A stretch of 25,000 nt of DNA. It comes from Mesostigma viride (lineage: Eukaryota > Streptophyta > Mesostigmatophyceae > Mesostigmatales > Mesostigmataceae). The translations under genes were made by a program, and so were the position numbers. Numbering within the stretch: the stretch's first letter is position 1; each line of letters starts with the position of its first letter. Below, in pieces: positions 1 through 8,571 of this stretch. Location: the NCBI GenBank assembly GCA_009746045.1, contig RPFO01000854.1, forward strand, positions 1 through 25,000. The letters are read 5' to 3'. The notes beneath the pieces were generated by a model that did not search any database, was not told where the DNA came from, and worked only from the letters and a program-made list of their open reading frames with translations.

Positions 1-625
1 CGCAAGCGCGGCCACTTTCGGTATTCGCCCACTTCTCGGAGTCTGCAAATATTTCCTGATTTCCTTTTCGTTTTTTACTCGATACCATTTTTTCTCCTTT
101 GCATCATTAACGAACTTTGGCAAATTCTCGAGCAAACTGTTCTTCAACCATTCCGCCTTTCCCTCCAAACCCTTCTTGTTGATGCTCTCTTTTCTTCTAA
201 ACGCCGAATGAGAGAGATCGCGTAGAACAGACAGTCCCCGTCCCCGATCGTGTGTCGTTTGTATAATATCTGATGAACACTGTTCGGAACCTTAAACGGG
301 AACGGAGCATCGACACCCTCCATCACCTCTGGATTATACGTCTTATTCGTTGGCTCTTTGGTGGCGGGAATTTTATCAGGCAAGAGATGTATCGCAGGGG
401 TGTTGGACGGTTTTACCGGTTCTTTCCTCGTGAGGTCTACCGAAAAAGTCCCGTACTGATTCACGCCCAAGTCCGTGGGTTGGCCCCCCTCCCCCCCATT
501 CGCCGGTCCGAGCGGTCGTTTGCCCATCGCCTTCGATCGCGACTGTAGTACCGCGCCCCGTTTTCGCGCTTCCGGATCACGGTTTACGATAAATGTTTGT
601 TGCGTGTTTAAAATGCGATTAAGAT
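1..625 (-). CDS. OTU-like cysteine protease domain, C-terminal part of the long gene, cut by the window edge
   Basis: Minus-strand frame 144-625 encodes a Pro/Lys-rich stretch and then HTIGDGDCLFYAIS. This is the OTU-family nucleophile motif (DGxCLFxAIS); the Cys codon is at 231-233. Near 205 the frame changes, and the alternate frame (about 205-1) continues with a helix, a basic region and PRSGRIPKVAALA, which fits the later OTU core preceding the W/G-x-x-E-L/ALA helix. The catalytic His would lie beyond the window. OTU proteins remove ubiquitin or ubiquitin-like modifiers and occur in eukaryotes, large DNA viruses and retroelements. The OTU call is good. Whether the gene is intact is uncertain, because the frame break falls inside the domain next to an A-rich stretch. 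Confidence 0.65.
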
Positions 626-2203
626 CTAAACGTGGCGACCTCCTCGGGGGTTGCTCGCATCCGCGGGGTTGCTCGCACCCGCCTTGCTAGCCCCCACTTC
701 CTTCGAAGGGTCCACCGGAAGTTGTGCCGACCTTTCGTTGCCTTTCGCCCCCACTTCCTTCGAAGGGTCCACCGGGAGTTGTGCCGGCCTTTCGTTGCCT
801 TTCGCCCTCACTTCCTTCGAACGAATCTCCCCCTCCTCGGCGGACGACGACGTGGTGGTCGACGACGACGTGGTGGTCGACGACGACGTGGTGGTCGACG
901 ACGACGTGCCACTTCTCTTCCGCGCGTCACCTAGTGACGACGATTCCGACAGTTCATCAATCGCCACGCCAGGATTTTCAGCTCGCAGTTTATCGAGATC
1001 GGATCCCTTAGGCACGAACATGGACCTAGTGATAATAGGTTTCGAGGGACCCGCCTCGACCTCCGCGCGCTCCTGGAGACGAGGGGAACGCCTCATATCC
1101 GCGTCGGAGTTCCCCGCGCGGACGGCGGATTCCGGAGTCGGTACTTTGGGCGACCCGTTCTGCTCTACTAACGCCCGCGATTCTTTGCGCAACGGAACGC
1201 CACCCGCCCCCGAAGAACGTTTCTCCTCATACCACGCCCTATCCGACGAGCCCTCAGATATGGCGGGAGGATAACGCGTCCGCGCTCGCTCCTCGTCGCG
1301 CGTGTTGCCCGTCGGAATTCGTTCGGGCTCGGACGCTACCCTACCAGACTGGACCAGATCGGGACGCGGGGGAGTGGGTATGAGGGTACGTGCGTGGTTT
1401 TCACGCACTTCACCACGCACTTTCTGCAACTCCTCCATCACCGCTTCTCTCGCGTTTTTATGTGCACGCACCATCTCTCGACTTGCGTTCTCGACATTTC
1501 TGTCGGTCGGGGACAAAATTCGCAACAGCTTAATCACTTGTTCGCAGGCCACGGCGAGATATTCGGTCATATCGACACTCAACGATCCGGGCTCGCCGCG
1601 TGAGCGCCGCTCTCGCACATCCGAAGGCGCCTCATCTCGCTTCCCCCACAGAGCCTCCGTGTCCTCTCGTGCCCTCTCCATATACGAGCGATCCCCCTTG
1701 GCCATCTCCGTCGACGCTACCGCTTTATCTTGCGCGTTCTTCAAATCCGTTAGATACTTTGACCATTCATTTTCGCGACGCGGCTCGGAAGGACCCGACT
1801 CGGCCGTGCTATCGCCGGTTCCCTCCTCGCCCCCTCCCGTGGATTGCCGTTTCCCCGACCCCTCCAAACGCGCGCCCGACCCTCCGGCCCCAGAACCGGC
1901 GTCCGATACGGCATCTGACATCGCAGAACGTCGCGCGGGAGAAGGACCCACCGCCATGCGCGCCAAAGTGTCCGCCACCTTCATGTCCGAGGGCGACACC
2001 CCCGCGCGCGTCCCTCCACCCTTCGGACCCCCATATCCGGCGGACGTAGTTTTACGCGGGTCGGATGTCCGTCCATCACTGGGTGCAACAACATCTGACG
2101 ACGAGGGCCTGTCCGGCGCGCGCGCCGAGAGGCTCGTCAGGGCCTGTAGAACATCCTCCTCTTCCTCGTCCGGATAGGGATTGAGTCTAGAAGGACCCGG
2201 GGG
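626..2203 (-). CDS. Middle part of the OTU-domain gene, low-complexity linker
   Basis: This frame continues the 2137-4008 frame after the break near 2203 and stays open to 626. Starting at the GTG near 1999 would make little sense in a eukaryote, and no good ATG start is needed if it is the same gene. It encodes an acidic, Ser/Gly/Glu/Arg-rich region with a helical stretch near 1440-1770 (TEYLAVACEQVIKLLRILS). Two internal repeats follow: (SSSTTT)n from an 18-bp unit, and AKGNERPAQLPVDPSKEVG from a 57-bp unit. After the stop at 626 the reading continues in another frame; a five-base C run lies at the switch (near 650). No enzymatic motif is visible. It is probably a flexible linker between the coiled coils and the OTU domain. 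Confidence 0.5.
   Translation of the reverse strand, partial: PPGPSRLNPYPDEEEEDVLQALTSLSARAPDRPSSSDVVAPSDGRTSDPRKTTSAGYGGPKGGGTRAGVSPSDMKVADTLARMAVGPSPARRSAMSDAVSDAGSGAGGSGARLEGSGKRQSTGGGEEGTGDSTAESGPSEPRRENEWSKYLTDLKNAQDKAVASTEMAKGDRSYMERAREDTEALWGKRDEAPSDVRERRSRGEPGSLSVDMTEYLAVACEQVIKLLRILSPTDRNVENASREMVRAHKNAREAVMEELQKVRGEVRENHARTLIPTPPRPDLVQSGRVASEPERIPTGNTRDEERARTRYPPAISEGSSDRAWYEEKRSSGAGGVPLRKESRALVEQNGSPKVPTPESAVRAGNSDADMRRSPRLQERAEVEAGPSKPIITRSMFVPKGSDLDKLRAENPGVAIDELSESSSLGDARKRSGTSSSTTTSSSTTTSSSTTTSSSAEEGEIRSKEVRAKGNERPAQLPVDPSKEVGAKGNERSAQLPVDPSKEVGASKAGASNPADASNPRGGRHV
692..835 (-). repeat. 57-bp tandem repeat (about 2.3 copies)
   Basis: The core CTTCCTTCGAAGGGTCCACC recurs with 57-bp spacing, and a third partial copy ends near 825. 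The period is 19 codons, so the reading frame is kept, and on the minus strand it encodes AKGNERPAQLPVDPSKEVG. The two full copies differ at only a few bases, suggesting a recent duplication. Confidence 0.8.
843..908 (-). repeat. 18-bp tandem repeat encoding Ser/Thr runs
   Basis: GACGACGACGTGGTGGTC is repeated nearly perfectly 3.7 times. On the minus strand it reads (SSSTTT)n, in frame with the surrounding linker. Confidence 0.85.
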
Positions 2204-4008
2204 GCAACAACTTCCTTGCCCTTGTATTGCGGACCCCTGCCCTGCACTGACTGTTCCAACCGAGCCCTCGCGGCCTTAAGTTCCTCTTTCTTGCGTTCGA
2301 GCTTTTGTATTGCGTCATACCGACGTCTAATCCTGTCTTCCAACTTTACTGGGTGGTCGGCCCTTTGGACGGAATCCTCCCACTCCCACACGAGCTCCTG
2401 CAGTCGTTCAACTTCTTCTTCCAATTTTAATATAGACTTGCCACTCGCGGCCCCTGTATTCACCTCCCCGTCGCCCCTACCGTCGTCCCTGTCCAGGCCG
2501 CCCGAATAAGCGCCGCCGCCTATGTCCTCACTCCTCGCGGCAGCGCTCGCCGATCGCGTCACAGGACCGGTGCCGCGAGGGGGCGTTGATGAAGGGGGGG
2601 TAGACGGCAATTCGCCCCAATAGTATTCATACCGCCGCTTCTGTTTCTGAATTCGCGTTTGTATCCTTTCCCTCGTCAATTGCAATAGCCTTACGTTCTT
2701 ATCTTGCCTATTCCGCTGTGCATCCGCAATGTCGGTCTCATTTTGGGCCAAATTACGCTCCAACCGAAGAATCTCATTCCAAGCTATGTTTTTGGCGCGT
2801 TCGTGTGCCGCGTCTGCGGCCTCATCCAATGACTCTTGATATTTATCCTCAAACTTCCTCTTCATCTCTTGGATTTCGCGTTCTACATATGCCACCTGTT
2901 TTCGCAGATCAGCGGCCTTGGATCGTTTCGAGGTTCTACCCACTTCCCTCTGCAACAAGCCCAGGTCGGCTTCCATAACGCGAATATCGTCCAAATCGTC
3001 ATCTTTCGAGCTGTTATTGAGTCGACGCGAAGGTACCGCGGCGACGGATGGGGCCGAAGGCCCGGCGCCGGAAGCAAATTTGCTAGGACGAAAATATTTA
3101 TCATAATCCTCGAAAAAAAGAGTCCGGTTCTTCGGAATCTCTTTCGCGTCGGCGGGCTGTAAGTCGTCTGCCAACGGTTTCCTTTCTCTCGGACCGACCC
3201 AATACAACCGCCCAGAATATTTTTCCCTCAACAAAACCAGATTTCCGTTCTTGGACCCGATGGCAGGAGGTCGTTGTCTGTTGGCCGTCGCGACGGTAGT
3301 CGTACGCGTGCCTCGACGCGAAGGTGGCGCTGGAGTGCCCGCCGCGACGGCCGGCTGATTGGACGGTGGTGCGGCGCGGGCAGAGGTGCCTGGGGCGTTC
3401 GTTGGGCGAGAGGGTCCCGCCGCCGCCCCCCCCGCCGTCGTTGCCACATCCGCTGCGTCACGCGATCCACGGGCAGGCGCCTCCTCGTGCCAATTCCTTC
3501 GATACACAAACCTAGCCTGTCCGAGCCATTCTTTGACGACTTTGAGCAATTTTTTTTTGTATAACATCTCCTCCCGCGGCAACCCCCTCGCAATCTCTCC
3601 TGTCCACGTCTCGATATCAACCTCTGCCATATGAATCTTGTCCATCGCGTCCTTCTTATAATTCGCCAGTTCCGCCGCCGTCATACCGCTCCCCTTTAGC
3701 ATCTGCTTCCGGCTCCTCTGACCGTCCGCCTCCTCCTCCGCCTCCTCGACCGTGTCCTTCGTGTAGTACCCCCATCGCCGCAATTGCGACTTGGCCTGGC
3801 ATTGGGAGTACGTCCCGATATTGCCGCCGTGCCCGCCGCAATACGGTTTCCCTGTCGCGGCACCGGACGGTAACGGCGGACGTCGCTCGTTTCGACCAAG
3901 TTGGATCTCATGACGGCCATACATTCGAAACTGGCGCCGCCCCTTACAATACCCCTGATCCGCGCCGGTACGCAAGTCTCGGAATCCGCAATAGGTATTC
4001 TCCGTCAT
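2137..4008 (-). CDS. Long coiled-coil protein, N-terminal part of the OTU-domain gene
   Basis: Open frame of 623 codons starting at an ATG at 4008. The first 80 residues contain spaced cysteines and histidines (YCGF, GYCKGR, YCGGHGG, SQC) that could bind a metal. A basic helical part follows (about 90-170), then an Ala/Pro/Thr-rich linker, a compact segment near 255-310 (VLLREKYSGRLYWVGPRERK and onward), and two strongly charged coiled coils (about 345-475 and 525-600). The frame ends at 2137, but the neighbouring frame continues with coherent sequence (NPYPDEEEEDVLQALTS); the switch lies by a six-base C/G run near 2203. I therefore read 1-4008 as one gene. It lies 114 bp downstream of the MYND gene on the same strand. 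I do not recognise the family of this part; a structural or tegument-like role is only a guess. Confidence 0.6.
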   Translation of the reverse strand: MTENTYCGFRDLRTGADQGYCKGRRQFRMYGRHEIQLGRNERRPPLPSGAATGKPYCGGHGGNIGTYSQCQAKSQLRRWGYYTKDTVEEAEEEADGQRSRKQMLKGSGMTAAELANYKKDAMDKIHMAEVDIETWTGEIARGLPREEMLYKKKLLKVVKEWLGQARFVYRRNWHEEAPARGSRDAADVATTAGGAAAGPSRPTNAPGTSARAAPPSNQPAVAAGTPAPPSRRGTRTTTVATANRQRPPAIGSKNGNLVLLREKYSGRLYWVGPRERKPLADDLQPADAKEIPKNRTLFFEDYDKYFRPSKFASGAGPSAPSVAAVPSRRLNNSSKDDDLDDIRVMEADLGLLQREVGRTSKRSKAADLRKQVAYVEREIQEMKRKFEDKYQESLDEAADAAHERAKNIAWNEILRLERNLAQNETDIADAQRNRQDKNVRLLQLTRERIQTRIQKQKRRYEYYWGELPSTPPSSTPPRGTGPVTRSASAAARSEDIGGGAYSGGLDRDDGRGDGEVNTGAASGKSILKLEEEVERLQELVWEWEDSVQRADHPVKLEDRIRRRYDAIQKLERKKEELKAARARLEQSVQGRGPQYKGKEVVAPRVLLDSIPIRTRKRRMFYRP

Positions 4009-4100
4009 GATATACTACACCCTACGAAAAAGGTTTTCCAACAATACATTCGCGTGCATGAGGATGTGAGGAAACTTGATTCATTCCAAATATAGGTTTA

Positions 4101-4110
4101 CATGTACATG
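4101..4110. terminator. Palindrome behind the MYND gene
   Basis: The 10-bp perfect palindrome CATGTACATG lies 13 bp past the minus-strand stop at 4123. It is short but matches the placement of palindromes behind the other left-side genes. Confidence 0.35.
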
Positions 4111-4122
4111 ATCACAACTCTT

Positions 4123-5129
4123 CTACTGTGAGGAAACGTCCCACTTGTGGGGGCACCGCGGCGTCACCCCCCGGCTCCCCTTGTGGAAGACCGGACCTAC
4201 GTGCTTGATGCACAAGTCCACACCCCCACGCAAGAACGCAAACTTCTGGCACTCGTGCGCCGTCTCGGAGCACGCCTTGGAACAGAACACGGCGTCCCGG
4301 CACTCGCCGCACGCGTGCCACTGCGCGCTACCCTCTCCTACCGTCTTGGCGCACCCCTTTCCCATGCACTGGAGGGGGAGAGGGAGTCTTCTTACGGGCA
4401 CCCAGGGCCGCAGCGCGGGCGACAGGCGGAACTTCTGTTTCCACTCGCTGGCGAGAGCCTTGGTGAAAATCCCGCCGTACCATGACTTCTGGCATCCGTC
4501 ACGGCCGGACATGTCGCTGAAACAGGCGGCGATCATGATTTCGGTGTCCCTGTTGTACTGCATCGCCTGCCAGTAGGTGAAGAAGCAGCGGTCCTTCAAC
4601 TCCTCGGCGGTGACCCAGTCAACCACGACTTGTCGCGACGCCTGCGAGATGTGGCGGACACGGATCAGGAGCGCACCGCGGCCATACCGCGCGTCCCACT
4701 CCTTGCACTTGTCAAGCAGGACGTCATAATGACCGCACAGGTGCTCGAACACTCTGGACAGGGCGACTTGCTGCAAGCCGACGGCGGAATCCCTCTTGAG
4801 GTCCGCCATCTTCTCCTCTTCAGTGCGCAAGGCGCCCTCCGCGAGCCAGCCGTTGAGTCGCTTGCGAGCGGCGATCACCTCGTCGGCGGTGGCGGGGACT
4901 TCGCCTCGCGAGACCTTCATGTCGTCGCGACGGAGGCTGCCTTGTCGACGACTTGTTGGGAGCACTGCAGTGTGCGCACCTTTTTGATGGGATATGGCTG
5001 CCCAGGCCTTTCCTCCTTGCGCTTGCAGGAAACGATGGGAACTTTGGGCATGCCGTCGGTATTCGGCATTCCGGCGAGCGCTTGAATGGGCGACATCGCG
5101 ACGAAGACGGGGTTCTTGTATTTTCCCAT
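4123..5129 (-). CDS. MYND-type zinc-finger protein (first copy), in two overlapping frames
   Basis: A 71-codon frame starts at the ATG at 5129 (context ACCGTCATGG). It ends in a TGA that overlaps the ATG of the next frame (ATGA, about 4916-4919), which runs to 4123. The second frame encodes about 265 residues. Near its C-terminus is a MYND-like cluster: CMGKGC, CGEC, CSKAC and AHEC. The final His/Cys spacing is tighter than the usual H-x3-C, so the last zinc site may be altered. The central part (HLCGHYDVLLDKCKEWDARYG, FFTYWQAMQYNRDTEIMIAA) is unfamiliar. MYND fingers usually bind proline-rich peptides. Third-position GC suggests that both frames are coding up to the junction. So this is either one gene with an indel or a genuinely overlapping pair. 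A TATA-like TATAAGAAG lies near 5205-5215 on the minus strand. Confidence 0.7.
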
Positions 5130-5808
5130 GACGGTGGACAACGAGAGCGGTGAGGAGCTAGATTGCTAGAGAGGGAGCTGAGACCACGGTCTTGCGGCCG
5201 CCTGCGCTCTTCTTATACCCGCCCGGTCCGACATCTCGCGCCGTGATTGGCGGACGACATCTCACGTTCCGATTGGCTACCGGCCCGCGCGCCCCGCGCC
5301 GCCGCGCGACGTCCCTCGGATCCTTATCCCGACCGTCGGTTACGACATCACGGCCGTCGGATCGCGCGCGCCGGGCGTCCGTTACCTTCTCTGTACACTC
5401 TTCCGGAAGACGGATAACGTTTTGCGCGACCGCCGTCCGATCGCAATCCCCGGTCGTCGGTTACGACACCGTGACCGCCGGATCGCACGCGCCGGGCATC
5501 GGTTACCTTATCTGTACACCCTTCTGGAAGACGGATAACGTTCCGCGCGCCCGTCGTCCGATCACAATCCCCGACCATCGGTTACGCCCGGCCACCGTCG
5601 GATCCTATTCCGAGGTTCGGTTACGGATATACTCGCGGTTACACCTGCGCGTGATTGGTGGGTCGGGGCGGCCCTCCTCCCTCGCACGCGATTGGTCCGT
5701 GCGGATGGTCGCGGACTTAAAAGGCGGTGCCCTCTGTCCAAAGGGGTCTTCTCGCCTCAGAACCACTCAAGTGAGCGAGACTCTGCCTGCGTCTCTCGTC
5801 GCCCCGCC
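5130..5808. promoter_or_regulatory. Divergent promoter between the MYND and zinc-cluster genes
   Basis: Genes point away from both ends. A minus-strand TATA-like box (GGGTATAAGAAG) is near 5210 and a plus-strand one (CTTAAAAGGCGG) near 5714-5725. At least four ATTGG (inverted CCAAT) boxes lie near 5245, 5271, 5653 and 5691. The middle is filled by 121-bp repeats. The layout resembles an RNA polymerase II bidirectional promoter. Confidence 0.6.
5340..5630. repeat. 121-bp tandem repeat (about 2.4 copies) in the promoter
   Basis: Copies start at 5340, 5461 and 5582 (last partial). Shared landmarks are TTACGACA, CGCGCCGGGC, TCTGTACAC, GGAAGACGGATAACGTT and CAATCCCCG. The period is constant, with point differences between copies. 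No gene overlaps it. Confidence 0.85.
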
Positions 5809-6707
5809 ATGGACGCCTCCGACAATCCCCCGCAGCTGTGCTGGTGCAACAAGTGCAAGGCGCACAAGCCCGTCGCCCTGTTCACCTCCGTGAAAGACGG
5901 CAACACGCACACAAAACGGTGCGACCCGTGCCGCGCCCGCGAACGCGTGTGGGCGCAAAAACACCGCCGCGAACAGGCGGAACGTCTCCGTCAGCTGACG
6001 ACGTCTTCTCGCGTGGGTGCCAACACATGGCGACTTCCCAACTCGTGCGTGTCGTGCCCGCCGTTGCTGGACTCTACGCCGGTTCACGTGTTCCGCCGCG
6101 CACCGTGCCACACTCGCGAGGCTGTCGCCGTGGGCCCGTACGACCGCTTGGCCTGCCCGTCTTCCCCGCCGCCCTCGGTGGACAGCCCGAAATGGGTGTC
6201 GTTTTCGTCGTTTGCAAATTCGCCGGGGGGCGCGAGCGAGATCCAGTGCGTTGTGGATCGGCGGTGCGATCGCGACGACGGTGGTGCTTCGTGCGCCGGT
6301 ACCGGATACCCCGCCCCCTTGTCGCGTTGCTCGCCGGTGGCGGACGGTTCGTTGTCGTCGTCGCCCCTGTTCACGTTCGTGGACGAAGACGCGATCCTGG
6401 ATTTCGACTTTACCGACGAGGAGATCTCGCGTATCATGCGGTCGCCCGACCCCGCCGAGACGCCGTCGCGTCGACCACCGGTGCGGTGGATGAGACCCTC
6501 TCGTGTTCTATTGACGTGGGCGCGTTTTGGGCCGAGTGTGAGGAGAACTGGGAAAAGTATGGGAGCTGTTTCGCTCCCGGTGAGTTGGACAGGATTGAGG
6601 CGGAGACGCCTGGCCTGATGGCCGAGTTGAACCGCGAGTTGGCGCAGTACTCAGACCCGTTCTTGACAGCCCCCCCTCCGCCGTCGGGTGGTGGCGCGGT
6701 GTGTTGA
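5809..6707 (+). CDS. Cys-cluster zinc protein with acidic C-terminal part, one frame change
   Basis: The start is the ATG at 5809, in good context (CGCCATGG), about 90 bp after a TATA-like box. The N-terminus has CWCNKCKAHKPVALF followed by RCDPCRARERVW: two CxxC pairs about 25 residues apart with a conserved KP-x-x-x-F. This pattern is seen in Stc1-like and related small treble-clef or zinc-ribbon domains. A Ser/Pro-rich middle leads to the acidic LFTFVDEDAILDFDFTDEEI. The frame then changes between about 6440 and 6480. The second frame encodes an acidic tail (DVGAFWAECEENW, LDRIEAETPGLMAELNREL) ending at the TGA at 6705-6707. Zinc finger plus acidic tail would fit a transcription regulator, but this is inference. 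Frame choice is based on composition and third-base bias. Confidence 0.6.
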
Positions 6708-6712
6708 GTCGT

Positions 6713-6740
6713 ATATACGGATCCGTATATTGGTAATAAA
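6713..6740 (+). terminator. Perfect 18-bp palindrome followed by AATAAA
   Basis: ATATACGGATCCGTATAT (6713-6730) is a perfect palindrome six bases after the stop codon. AATAAA follows at 6735-6740. It is probably the transcript 3' end. Stem-loops at this position mark mRNA ends in several giant viruses. Confidence 0.65.
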
Positions 6741-6837
6741 GTTTTTTGGGTTGGTCCGTCTCTGCGTGCGCGCGTGTGTGTTGGATCGCGGCCCCGCGGC
6801 TTGTGTCCCCCTCCCCGTCCCGTCCCCGGCCCCGCGC

Positions 6838-7640
6838 CGGAGCGGTTCGGGCTGTCCCCCACGGCACTGGCCGTCTCCCACGGCAAATGAAAAGTTTGAA
6901 AAGTTCGGGCGAACAGGATAGCCCGAACTTTTCAGGATAGCCCGAACTTTTCAGAGCCTCCCACGCGAAAACGAAAAGTTTCGAAAAGTTTTGGCTCTGA
7001 TTCCCACGGCAAATAAAAAGTTTGAAAAGTTCGGGCTATGGTTCGGGCGAACGCAAAATCGCCCGAACCGCCAACTTAGTTCCCACTGGCGGGGGTGTGC
7101 ACGGGTAGGGGTGTGTATATCCTTAGTGTTGGTTTGCTAACACATAAAATATTGGTATGGTTGCTAACACATATTATTATGGGTATGGTTGCTAACACAT
7201 AAAATATAGGTATGTTTGCTAACACATATTATTATGGGTATGGCTGTATACAGGGTAGTGTGTAGTTGTAAATAATATGTGTTAGGAAGTGTGTTAGAAT
7301 AATATGTGTTAGGAAGCATGTGCAATATTTTATGTGTTAGGAAAGGAAGGTAGAGTATATACGAAAGTGCGGTGCACCCCGTCCGGGGGGACTAAGTTGG
7401 CGGTTCGTGCTATTTTTCGTTCGCCCGAACCTTCGCCCGAACTTTTCAAACTTTTCATTTGCCGTGGGACTCAGAGCCAAAACTTTTCAAAACTTTTGGT
7501 TTTCCCGTGGGAGGTTTTGAAAAGTTCGGGCTATCGCGAAAAGTTCGGGCGAACAGGATAGCCCGAACTTTTCAAACTTTTCATTTTCCGTGGGATTCGT
7601 CGAGTGTCGTGGGGGATAGCCCGAACCGTTCGCCCGAACC
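6838..7640. repeat. About 800-bp imperfect palindrome (foldback) with AT-rich centre
   Basis: The left arm (about 6838-7110) and right arm (about 7366-7640) are inverted copies over roughly 250 bp. In order from the outside they share GGTTCGGGCT, CCCACGGCAAATGAAAAG, AAAGTTCGGGCGAACAGG, TTTTGGCTCTGA and CGAACCGCCAACTTAGT. The centre (7111-7365) is AT-rich and also roughly inverted: repeated GCTAACACATAAAATAT and AACACATATTATT on the left, with their complements on the right. The arms carry many GTTCGGGCGAAC-type short palindromes. No ORF is convincing. It could be a replication origin, a foldback or MITE-like element, or a recombination site. No clear target-site duplication was found. Confidence 0.75.
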
Positions 7641-7675
7641 GTTCGCCCGAACCGTTCGCCCGAACCGTTCGCCCG
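7618..7675. repeat. 13-bp tandem repeat CCCGAACCGTTCG (4 copies)
   Basis: Four consecutive near-identical copies stand at the outer edge of the foldback arm. The unit is itself close to palindromic (CGAACCGTTCG). Confidence 0.85.
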
Positions 7676-7775
7676 CCCCGCCCGGCGGTGTGCGTCCGCT
7701 TTCCGGCGTCCGCGCGCCGACTCGGCACTTACTCGACCCGGATTCGGCCCGCGGGGCGTGGAGGGTCCACGGGCG

Positions 7776-8480
7776 TCTGTCACGTGTCAGATCCGGCGCC
7801 TGCCGGCCCGCGCAGTCCCGTGCCCGGTGACTACTGCCGCCTGTCACCGATGGCACTTACTTCGAGCGTCTGTCGCGTGCCAGAACCGGCGCCTGTCGGC
7901 CCGCGCAGTCCCGTGCAGGGCTGACTACTAGCACCTGTCACGCGTGGCAGCGGCAGCTGGCGGCGGTCACTCACGGGACTTGCAGCTGGCGGCGGTCACT
8001 CACGAGACTTGCAGCTGGCGGCTGTCACGTGCCGGATCCGGCGCCTGTCGGCCCACGCAGTCCCGTGCAGTGCTTGTTACTGGCACCAGTCACCCATGGG
8101 GCTTGCAACTGGCGTCTGCCACCTGCCAGAACCAGCGCCTGTCAGCCCGCGCAGTCCCGTGCAAGGTTTACTACTGTCCCCTGTCACACGTGGCACTGGC
8201 AGCTGGCGGCGGTCACCCACGGGAATTGCCACTGGCGCCTGTACCCTGTCAGAACCGGCGCCTGTCGGCCCGCGCAGTCCCGTGCAGGATTGACTACTGC
8301 CGCCTGCCACCCACGCGAGTTGCTGCTGGCGCCCGTCACCCATGCGAGTTGCTGCTGGCGCCCGTCACCCACGAAAGTGGTGGCTGGCGTCTGACACCTG
8401 TCTAAACCAGCGCCTGTCGGCCCGCCGCCTGTCCGATCCGGCGCCTGTCGGCCCGAGCGTCCTGCCGGGTCTGTCTAAGT
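7776..8480. repeat. Composite GC-rich tandem array
   Basis: Two unit types alternate. The longer one (about 65 bp) contains CCGGCGCCTGTCGGCCC and CGCAGTCCCGTGCAG and recurs near 7776, 7868, 8024, 8115, 8239 and, diverged, 8398. The shorter one (about 29 bp) has the form GTCACCCACG...TTGC...CTGGCG. The ORFs across the array are repeat-generated and show no protein-like composition. Related short units reappear at 10620-10720. Confidence 0.8.
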
Positions 8481-8505
8481 CCGCGAGTCCGCGCCGCCGG
8501 GCTAT
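8481..8505 (+). repeat. Left copy of a 25-bp direct repeat
   Basis: This sequence, containing CGAGTCCGCGCCGCCGG, matches 10738-10762 at 24 of 25 bases in the same orientation. The two copies bracket the RING/MYND gene pair and are both next to GTCACC-type array units. Confidence 0.75.
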
Positions 8506-8538
8506 CTATGTGGGGCTCATTGTGGGGACTTTATAAGG

Positions 8539-8562
8539 AAAACAATCCAAGTTTTATTAGTA
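8539..8562 (-). terminator. 3' end of the RING gene: short stem-loop and AATAAA
   Basis: On the minus strand, AATAAA lies just past the stop, overlapping a five-base-pair stem (GTTTT/AAAAC, 8539-8555). The stem is weak; the AATAAA is clear. Confidence 0.4.
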
Positions 8563-8571
8563 CTGCACCAT

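Noticed and set aside
3274-3634. Plus-strand ORFs rich in Arg/Pro opposite the long coiled-coil gene
   Set aside because: They lie opposite a coherent 623-codon frame and have the composition expected of a GC-rich antisense shadow.
6420-6490. Programmed ribosomal frameshift in the zinc-cluster gene
   Set aside because: No heptameric slippery site or downstream pseudoknot is evident, and frame changes are widespread in the window.
7604-8405. Several ORFs across the tandem array
   Set aside because: They are periodic translations of GC-rich repeats, occur in many frames and have no good starts or domain-like composition.
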